From positions 62,001 through 126,000 of the forward strand of contig NC_006824.1 in NCBI RefSeq assembly GCF_000025965.1: 64,000 nt of DNA. Reading direction: 5' to 3'. The translations under genes were made by a program, and so were the position numbers. The notes below the pieces were generated by a model that worked only from the letters and a program-made list of their open reading frames with translations, searched no databases and was not told where the DNA came from. This document shows, in pieces, positions 58,601 through 64,000 of this stretch (position 1 is the stretch's first letter; each line of letters starts with the position of its first letter). This DNA comes from Aromatoleum aromaticum EbN1. GTDB taxonomy: Bacteria > Pseudomonadota > Gammaproteobacteria > Burkholderiales > Rhodocyclaceae.

Positions 58601-60524
58601 TCATCTGCCCGGCATCATTCCCAAGGTGCGAGTACTCAACGAAATCGCGGAACGGATGTGGTGTGCCAAGCGAGAGGATTTGGCGAACAGGTTAGTCAGC
58701 GAACAATTGCGACCGCTGCTGGAACAGGCACGCACCACTCACGCATCGATTGGCCGGACGGCCATTCGCATTGCCTTTCCATCGTTATGTGCCTCCCACT
58801 TGCGCCTCGCCGTGCCTCTGCTGCTGGAGTTACCAGACACTGATGCCGACGGCGCTTTATTGGATGCCTCAATGCTCAGGGTGCGCCATCTATGTAGCCA
58901 GGAGCCCGATGGAAATGGGAGGTCCGACTACAGCAAACTGGAGGCAGGCGACATTGCCGACGTGATCGAGCTAGTCCAGCATGCTCGTATGGATTCAACT
59001 ATCTTCTCAATAATAAAAACGCTAGTCGAAGCTATCAGCGACAGGGCGAACAAGACGAGGTTCACCGCATCGCAGAAGGCTGACTGGTCGAGTAGACTCC
59101 GACCGATCGTCGATGAAAAGCTGCCGGATCAGAAGAATATCAAGCACGACGGTTATCAAATTGTTTGCTTAGCGCAAATCTATTCATTAGTTGATTTTCC
59201 TTGGAGTCAGTGGGACGCACTGGAAAAGCGGGCGCAAGCGATTGACAATTGCGCCGACCGCGGATTTATCTACACTGAACTGGCCGCCGCGCTCCCACGG
59301 AAGTTTGCGGAGAGCCACCGAAAACGCCTACTCAATAAGGCGGTCGAGGAGATCAACAAGATACCCTCACCGGTTGACCGTCTGTCCCATCTCCAAGGAT
59401 ACGTCCAGGAGGCTCATGCGAATGATTCTGCCGCGTCTGCGCGAGAATGCCTAAAGGCGGCAATGAAGCTGTCGATTGAAATCGAAGGCCACTCGCAAGT
59501 GGCTCAGCATCGCAGGGAACTTATCGATATTGCCGATCAGATCGATCCAGGTCTGGCGGACGAATTAATCGAGTTGGTCGATGACGATCCAGCGCGTGCA
59601 GAGTTGAAGTCCGATGCCAAGCAAGCTGCGGCACTGGCCAAAGCTAAGCGAGAGATGGCCAATGCCAAGCAGCTCAAGGATGCGGTCAAGTGCGAGATCG
59701 ACCTGTTGCCCTTGGCCGCGTGGCGTAACCTGGGGGCGCTTGAGGCGGGACGTCTAGAGGTCAAAGCTCCCGAAGTGATGACAAGTTACGTAACCATGGC
59801 GGCCGACGGAACACTTCATCAGGCTTACCCTGTCCTTTCGTGGCATCTCGCAAACATGGAGCGCAAGTACGTCCAGCAGCAGGACGTGAGATCGCATCTC
59901 GTTCCAATTTGTGAAGCTCTGCTGCTATCGACAGAACTTACGTACTCACTATTGCGCAAGGTGTCGGGCAAGGGTGCTGACGTGCGGGAAGAAACCGGAG
60001 AGGAGGGAATGCTAGTGCGACGGCGAAGCCGGGCGGAGGCGGTCGCTTATATCGAAAATTGGCTGCAGCAAAATGCCGACGAGTATGTCGTTTATTGCGA
60101 TGCGTACTTCTCAACTAGGGACATCCACTTGCTACGCGTGTGCTTGGCGCAAGCGCCACAATGCAAGGTCTATGTAATCGCTAGCAAGCCACACCTGCTG
60201 AAAGAGCGCGAGCTGGGAGAGGAACCATTTGAGCGAGCTTGGCGCGAGCAAAGCGATCAGGACCCCCCTGAAACAGAGATCATTGCTCCCGCGTTTGTCG
60301 ACGCCCCCAATAAGCACGTGCTTCATGACCGATGGCTGCTAACTAAGGATGCGGGGCTGCGATTGGGAACATCATTCAACTCCCTCGGGGTGGAGCGTCT
60401 GACGGAGGTGTCTGAAATGGAGACTACTCAAGTCAACGTGTTGCGCGAGCAGATCGAAAAGTACCTCAACCGGCAGCGGGTTGTCGACGGCGCACGTATT
60501 CAGTACAGCTCCTTTACTCTGTAG
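55623..60524 (+). CDS. Large P-loop-like/helical-repeat protein with C-terminal PLD-like domain
   Basis: 1633 residues, cytoplasmic. N-terminal NTPase-like module (about 25-330): ILFLEGEEGDGATTTLAQF resembles Walker A but has Ala55 where lysine is expected; VLYFVIDGLHQIP (Asp136) resembles Walker B, followed by SRCRFIVTGQQ. The middle (about 330-1480) is helix-rich, consistent with repeat solenoids of STAND-type sensors. The C-terminus has two phospholipase D-like strands, EYVVYCDAYFSTRDIHLLR and VLHDRWLLTKDAGLRLGTSFNSLG (His1568, Arg1570, Asp1576, then GTSFN). The ATG follows GGAGCG. Base composition is less GC-rich than the catabolic genes, suggesting transfer. The gene is intact beside a broken Avs-like gene. 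An anti-phage sensor-effector role is inferred. Confidence 0.7.
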   Translation: MGATTEIVENWNFVTDFPELPGNLIERPHLLLTMAEALSSEAPILFLEGEEGDGATTTLAQFCHLYPTQTFSLFIKPASRITYGLEYLRLALAEQFHWYVYGETLRKDLLSVSEFEDLRLKALRHHRSQVLYFVIDGLHQIPLEDRSVISQVFKELLPTGASRCRFIVTGQQAELGSYIHVSVKSKHYRLLKLSLDECGQFLRGTGIEDRDCKKVYELCKGGSPGRIAVIRRLLLAGTSLSAILETDPAKYLEFVKLEFEVLRELRENELLVVSSIAFSKIGQSVKDLCALSGAQESEIAELLAKCQFLKISPSQGVEFISETHRKYAAKQLESLQRSALEAQLTYLQQNPRSETSLRFLPAYLETLNRQEAILQLLSSDYYSDLLQTTQSFSALKTQAEMGARSAQALKRAHDVFKFSLQRSIFASTSMADGSSDRVKALVALGKSNAAMALANAEATKEDRLALLSAFARRLSERNGKLDSEIAEYIKRLIAEVDFSSMGDMAMNIAADILMFDPDAAIGIIESAVKGATAAVKDAAYAELSFSASLAKLKHKAKIEDKARARISDQALQHIAYSFELMAERLDSMELMGILSRMPTAHQVYFLRSFVNIKRKDPRILDLIELGLDIIIKEIEYTPRAKDLAELCAPFLVTIEDRSRLKRLVTRFDSQLGLVGKAAQSRDLTVLQMRLAAAEYQYEKQLACQRVAQTYYEVLDIKTPEVQLECLAIMLGALAKLDKEGVLEAQEGFRAVIKADLDKLLAVVLKDTGDHISTVSPALKALAADDCKAALDLAGGLNILPRRDVAYQTVAAILVAQRYNEPRLASVKQALNLISCDDLRSRATEDLLSYLDANADKSAWVPHVEGLRQHLMSAYALSHWDCWMFKASAAGGLGYNIQLLCERIREALARVGSPLEEAKVYFRAAEALAEGEPDIAQQYYNEGLRVSRATPFSSGSTAKLFELCLSLVGRSMAPLARSGMLDGDKLSRHATLIDHLPGIIPKVRVLNEIAERMWCAKREDLANRLVSEQLRPLLEQARTTHASIGRTAIRIAFPSLCASHLRLAVPLLLELPDTDADGALLDASMLRVRHLCSQEPDGNGRSDYSKLEAGDIADVIELVQHARMDSTIFSIIKTLVEAISDRANKTRFTASQKADWSSRLRPIVDEKLPDQKNIKHDGYQIVCLAQIYSLVDFPWSQWDALEKRAQAIDNCADRGFIYTELAAALPRKFAESHRKRLLNKAVEEINKIPSPVDRLSHLQGYVQEAHANDSAASARECLKAAMKLSIEIEGHSQVAQHRRELIDIADQIDPGLADELIELVDDDPARAELKSDAKQAAALAKAKREMANAKQLKDAVKCEIDLLPLAAWRNLGALEAGRLEVKAPEVMTSYVTMAADGTLHQAYPVLSWHLANMERKYVQQQDVRSHLVPICEALLLSTELTYSLLRKVSGKGADVREETGEEGMLVRRRSRAEAVAYIENWLQQNADEYVVYCDAYFSTRDIHLLRVCLAQAPQCKVYVIASKPHLLKERELGEEPFERAWREQSDQDPPETEIIAPAFVDAPNKHVLHDRWLLTKDAGLRLGTSFNSLGVERLTEVSEMETTQVNVLREQIEKYLNRQRVVDGARIQYSSFTL

Positions 60525-60532
60525 CAGCGAAT

Positions 60533-60559
60533 GGGGGCAGGTAAGTATTTACTTCCCCC
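60533..60559 (+). terminator. Hairpin after the 1633-residue gene
   Basis: GGGGG-C-AGGTAA, loop GTAT, TTACTT-CCCCC starting 9 bases after the stop. It is a stem of about 11 pairs with one bulge and no clear T run, so its strength is uncertain. Confidence 0.45.
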
Positions 60560-60600
60560 GGCAGCGCAAACTTTGCCATGATCAGGGGCCGGTTTGGACC

Positions 60601-61032
60601 CCGGAGTTCGACAGTTAATCTCGTAACTATCTGATTTCGCTAGAGGCGACTTTCAAACGTGCCCCTACAACAGCGTCAGCTGCTCAGGCGCGACCGGTTT
60701 TTTCACCCGCAGGGCACTGAGGACCTCGTTCTGGTGTGCGTTGATGGAAGACACCCCCGTCACAGGTTCGGCGGCGCCGAGCCGGACGCGGTGGTGCTGG
60801 ATGCGATGCAGCTGCTCGAGCGCCCGCTCGGGGGTGAGGCCGGTGTGCGCGGCGCGCAGCCGCGCGCGCATGATGCGGTGCAGGATCAGCGCCATGAAGC
60901 AGATCGAGGCGTGTGCGCGGATGCGTTCGGGCAACCGGTGATAGACCGGCCCAATCTCGATCTCGGATTTGAGCACCTTGAAGCCGCGCTCGATGTCGGC
61001 GAGCGCCTTGTAGCGCGTGACGACGTCGGCAG
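60601..61032. mobile_element. Truncated IS1634-type element
   Basis: 432 bp beginning with the terminal repeat CCGGAGTTCGACAGTT and running through the 3' end of the transposase gene. It stops where the complete copy begins. It differs from the matching part of that copy at a few bases, so it is not an assembly echo of identical sequence. Confidence 0.85.
60665..61032 (-). pseudogene. C-terminal fragment of IS1634 transposase
   Basis: It encodes the last ~120 residues (VLKSEIEIGPVYHRLPERIR ... PVAPEQLTLL) and lacks the start and most of the catalytic domain. Confidence 0.85.
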
Positions 61033-62957
61033 CCGGAGTTCGACAGTTAATCTCGTAACTATCTGATTTCGCTAGAGGCGACTTTCAAACGTGCCCCTAC
61101 AACAGCGTCAGCTGCTCAGGCGCGACCGGTTTTTTCACCCGCAGGGCACTGAGGACCTCGTTCTGGTGTGCGTTGATGGAAGACACCCCCGTCACAGGTT
61201 CGGCGGCGCCGAGCCGGACGCGGTGGTGCTGGATGCGATGCAGCTGCTCGAGCGCCCGCTCGGGGGTGAGCCCGGTGTGCGCCGCACGCAGCCGCGCGCG
61301 CATGATGCGGTGCAGGATCAGCGCCATGAAGCAGATCGAGGCGTGTGCGCGGATGCGTTCGGGCAACCGGTGATAGACCGGCCCGATCTCGATCTCGGAT
61401 TTGAGCACCTTGAAGCCGCGCTCGATGTCGGCGAGCGCCTTGTAGCGCGTGACGACGTCGGCAGGGGCGAGATCCTTCGTGTTGGTCACGAGCAGGAGCT
61501 TGCCGTCCATGAGTTCGGCAAGCCGCCGGGCCGTCTCGTCGATTTCGTAGCGGAAGAGCTCGGCCTTGAGGTCGACGCGGATGATTTTGGACAGATGCGC
61601 CTCGCACACCGCGTGGTAGAAGCGCGCCTTGGCCCCGCTGTCCGAGAGTTTGCGGCCGCGGTGCTTGACCCCGCCGTCTTGCTCGACGAGCTTGCTGGCC
61701 CAGGCTTCGCCCTGCGCGATGAGCGCGGCGATCTCGCCGTTGCGCCGTGTGCTCTGCACCGCGGCTGTCGCCGGAGCGTGGGCGACGATGAGCCGCAGCC
61801 CCTGCCAAGCGAGTTCGCCGGTCACCTCGGCCCTCGCCTGCGTGCAGTGCGTGCGCTGGAAGGGGCCGAGGAGCTCGGCGAACTCGTGATAGCGCCGCCC
61901 CGGCACCGCGATGATGAACTCGAGCGGCTCACCGCTCGCGAGCCGCACCGCCTCGAGCGCCTCGAGGTTGTCCAGGCTGAGCAACCCGCGGTCGGCCACG
62001 AGGATAAGCCGGCGCACTTCGGGGAAGCGTTCGAGCACCGTCGTGAGGGTGGGCAGGAGCGTCGTCGTCTCGGCCGCGTTGCCCGCGAACACCTCGTGAT
62101 AGATCGGAAGCCCGTCGGCCGTCTGCACCACGCCAAGCATGAACTGGCGGGCAATCAACCCCTCTTTGGCCATGCCGAAGGCGCGTACGTCGCCGGCCAC
62201 GTTCGTGAGCCCCTCGGCGCGGATCGTGGTGAGATCGTAGAAGACGACCGACAGGTCCTGATCGACGAGCGGGCGCAGGAGTCCCGTCACCACCGCATCG
62301 ACCGCCGCCTGGTGAGCCATCAGCGCATCCATGCTGCGCAGCAATTGCTGATGCGTGATCGCCTTGACGTCGACCTCGGGCAGCGCGACCGTCTCGAGCC
62401 AGCGCAGCACGCCGAGCTTGGAGTCCGGATCGCACAGGCGGTTGAGCACCATCACGCGGATGAGCGCCTCGACATCGGTCGTGTGGCGCGTACGGCGAAA
62501 CACCCGGCGCAGCGCCCCGAAGCCCAACTCCTTCCACAGCTCGGTGAGCGCCCAGACGTCGCCCAGTGCGCGGGCCGATTCGAACGCGACCGAAGGGGCC
62601 GCCGGGCGCTCGCCCATGGGTTCTCGGCCGGAGATCCTGAGCAGCCCGCTGATCACCGAGTCGAGCTCGCCGCCGACCTGGTCGAGGCGACCGAGCGTTG
62701 CCACGGTACGCTTCTTCACCCGCCCGGCATCGTCCCGATAGGACTGGACGAGTTGAAGGTAGCGGCGGCCGCCGGAGGTGGTGATCTTGACGAACATGCC
62801 GCCACTTTAGCAGCACGGCATACATCGTCAAGCAAGGTCGTAGCTGTTACAAACGTGCCACCACAAGAGTTTCGGAAAAATCGGGCTGAAACCCGCATGA
62901 ATGCTGAGGCGGGTTTTCAAAAAACGGCGTTTTTCGGGCTGAACTGTCGAACTCCGG
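61033..62957. mobile_element. IS1634-type insertion sequence, complete
   Basis: 1925 bp with 16-bp inverted repeats CCGGAGTTCGACAGTT and AACTGTCGAACTCCGG. It is placed in direct tandem after the truncated copy. The right flank (62958 on) does not continue the truncated copy, so the rest of that copy was deleted. Confidence 0.88.
61097..62797 (-). CDS. IS1634 family transposase
   Basis: 566 residues, MFVKITTSGGRRYLQLVQSY... The DDE residues lie in SVVFYDLTTIRAEG, RLILVADRGLLSLDNLEAL and the glutamate near IERGFKVLKSEIEIGPVYHR. Length and motifs match the family, and the gene is intact. Confidence 0.9.
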   Translation of the reverse strand: MFVKITTSGGRRYLQLVQSYRDDAGRVKKRTVATLGRLDQVGGELDSVISGLLRISGREPMGERPAAPSVAFESARALGDVWALTELWKELGFGALRRVFRRTRHTTDVEALIRVMVLNRLCDPDSKLGVLRWLETVALPEVDVKAITHQQLLRSMDALMAHQAAVDAVVTGLLRPLVDQDLSVVFYDLTTIRAEGLTNVAGDVRAFGMAKEGLIARQFMLGVVQTADGLPIYHEVFAGNAAETTTLLPTLTTVLERFPEVRRLILVADRGLLSLDNLEALEAVRLASGEPLEFIIAVPGRRYHEFAELLGPFQRTHCTQARAEVTGELAWQGLRLIVAHAPATAAVQSTRRNGEIAALIAQGEAWASKLVEQDGGVKHRGRKLSDSGAKARFYHAVCEAHLSKIIRVDLKAELFRYEIDETARRLAELMDGKLLLVTNTKDLAPADVVTRYKALADIERGFKVLKSEIEIGPVYHRLPERIRAHASICFMALILHRIMRARLRAAHTGLTPERALEQLHRIQHHRVRLGAAEPVTGVSSINAHQNEVLSALRVKKPVAPEQLTLL

Positions 62958-63184
62958 TGGACCGAGTCTTGCAGCCTAAGTGTTAGGGGTAGGTTCTCGC
63001 TTTCTGAACGGCAGCAGGTGACCGGCTTCCGTCATTCAAAATCCTTTCGCTTAATGACCGGTACGGCCGATTATGTGGATGCCTCGATTATGTTGAGCTT
63101 CCCGAGGTGCAGTTTGTAGAGACTGATGGTCGCGGGCTTTTGCGGGCCGAGGATGGGGTTCTGAGCTCGACATAATTTCAGCGC

Positions 63185-63215
63185 TCTCCTGAAGTGGAGT
63201 TTCCACTCCAGGAGA
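63185..63215 (+). promoter_or_regulatory. RIT 3 leader hairpin covering the ritA ribosome site
   Basis: TCTCCTGAAGTGGA and TCCACTCCAGGAGA form a 14-bp stem with one mismatch; the 3' arm holds AGGAGA, 5 bases before the ATG at 63221. CATAAT lies at 63171-63176. Confidence 0.65.
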
Positions 63216-63220
63216 CGCTC

Positions 63221-64000
63221 ATGAACCGAACCTCGCCGTCCCGGAGCGCGCAGCGTGTGCGCTCTTCTGCAGAAATTCCCGCTCCCATCGCTGACGAACT
63301 GCGTCGGTACGACGACCACCTGCGTGACGTACGCGGCCTTTCGGCAGGCACGCGTCGCGACCGCTGCCGCATCGTCGAACAGCTATTGAGGAAGAAGTTT
63401 GCCGATGGCGTCGTCAACATGGCCACGCTACGTGCGGTCGATGTTCGCCGCTTCATCGCTCGGCAACTGGGGGACAGCCCCTCGCATTCCGCCGCAGCCC
63501 AATTGGCATCGGCCTTGCGAAGTTACCTCCGCTACCGAACCATCTGCGGCGACTCGGTTGCCGGACTGAACGCAGTCATTTCCTCTCCGGTGCAGTGGAA
63601 GCTTGCTTCGCTGCCGCGCGCCCTCCGGCCGGACCAAGTTCAACGGCTGCTGGGTGCATTCCCCTACGGGCGCTGGCCCCGACGAGGTTATGCCATTGTC
63701 CGCTGCGCACTCGACATGGGACTGCGCGCTGGCGAGATTGCGAACCTGCTGATCGAAGACATCGACTGGCGCGAAGGCACCGTCACGCTGAAGGGCACGA
63801 AGTCGCGACGGCAGGATGTCCTGCCGCTGCCGATGGCGACCGGACAAGCGTTAGCGGACTACCTGCAGCATGAGCGTCCAGCAATCTCAAGCCGGGCGAT
63901 CTTCCTTTGCCGCCGCGGTTCGCGTGACATCCCGATCACCACTGATGCGGTTCAGAACGTGATCCGCCGTGCCTGCCGACGGGTCGGCTTGCCCGATTCC
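63221..64000 (+). CDS. ritA: RIT 3 tyrosine recombinase RitA, 5' part
   Basis: The first 260 residues of a tyrosine recombinase, cut by the window end. It begins MNRTSPSRSAQRVRSS, with a SAM-like domain RDVRGLSAGTRRDRCRIVEQ and the catalytic Arg in MGLRAGEIANLLI. It is strongly similar along its length to RIT 1 RitA (for example WKLASLPRAL, GYAIVRCALD, TGQALADYL). The His-x-x-Arg and Tyr regions lie outside the window. Confidence 0.88.
   Translation, partial: MNRTSPSRSAQRVRSSAEIPAPIADELRRYDDHLRDVRGLSAGTRRDRCRIVEQLLRKKFADGVVNMATLRAVDVRRFIARQLGDSPSHSAAAQLASALRSYLRYRTICGDSVAGLNAVISSPVQWKLASLPRALRPDQVQRLLGAFPYGRWPRRGYAIVRCALDMGLRAGEIANLLIEDIDWREGTVTLKGTKSRRQDVLPLPMATGQALADYLQHERPAISSRAIFLCRRGSRDIPITTDAVQNVIRRACRRVGLPDS

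Larger units (their letters stand above)
63071..64000. mobile_element. RIT element 3, left part (runs off the window)
   Basis: The left end has TTATG copies at 63071 and 63088 and the shared CTCGATTATG block also found in the RIT 1 end. The leader block GAGCTCGACATAATTT (63163-63178) and hairpin match RIT 1 (35861-35876). Only the first gene is visible. Confidence 0.75.

Noticed and set aside
60601-61466. 432-bp tandem repeat as a possible CRISPR or satellite array
   Set aside because: It consists of only two units, each the end of an IS1634 element with its terminal repeat.
61091-62986. 631-codon plus-strand frame over the IS1634 transposase
   Set aside because: Antisense shadow; the minus strand carries the DDE transposase with matching terminal repeats.

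Overview
The window looks like an accessory region, plasmid or genomic island, of a GC-rich denitrifying betaproteobacterium of the Thauera/Azoarcus/Aromatoleum type. The reasons are a phthaloyl-CoA decarboxylase-type anaerobic phthalate cluster (paired family III CoA-transferases, a UbiD-like decarboxylase, a UbiX-like prenyltransferase, a TAXI-TRAP transporter), burkholderial-type porin and H-NS proteins, and many betaproteobacterial insertion sequences. No rRNA, tRNA or CRISPR array was seen.

Region 1 (1-21182) is catabolic, almost entirely on the minus strand. Reading leftward from 9015 the order is ubiX, pcd, two CoA-transferase subunits, an IS5 insertion, TAXI binding protein, fused TRAP permease. 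A second minus-strand set reads ABC binding protein, ATPase, permease, another UbiD-family decarboxylase, porin and EamA exporter (16372 to 9351). Upstream lies a near-identical duplicate of pcd-ubiX (16808-19189) carrying only the first 75 bp of the CoA-transferase gene. Then come an IclR regulator and, divergently, a type I isopentenyl-diphosphate isomerase. The logic is that phthalate is imported, converted to phthaloyl-CoA and decarboxylated to benzoyl-CoA by an enzyme needing prenylated FMN. UbiX makes that cofactor from DMAPP, which Idi can supply. A shared TCC-N7-GGA motif lies before both ubiX copies, iclR and idi.

Region 2 (21240-35770) is a patchwork of insertion sequences and small gene islands: IS1182, an internally deleted IS5, an IS21 that splits a HIT-family gene, HNH and SRAP genes downstream of that HIT gene, an H-NS gene, IS630, an XRE-type regulator, psiF, a secreted NUC1-type nuclease, a second IS1182 and an IS91 element with a companion tyrosine recombinase.

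Region 3 (35770-47491) is a nested set of elements. A three-recombinase (RIT) element with 29-bp perfect terminal inverted repeats has its ritA split by an IS21 (5-bp duplication TCTGC). That IS21 has its istA split by a 3.3-kb serine-recombinase element. A second complete RIT element with 26-bp perfect ends replaces the ritB/ritC middle of the first.

Region 4 (47492-60560) resembles a defence island. It holds an Avs-like STAND NTPase with an N-terminal PD-(D/E)XK-type nuclease, broken by an IS1182 copy whose removal restores the frame exactly, a flavodoxin-like gene, and an intact 1633-residue protein with an N-terminal degenerate P-loop module, a long helical middle and a C-terminal phospholipase D-like domain. 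The last is the best candidate for an undescribed system. Region 5 (60601-64000) has a truncated plus a complete IS1634-type element and the start of a third RIT element that runs off the window.
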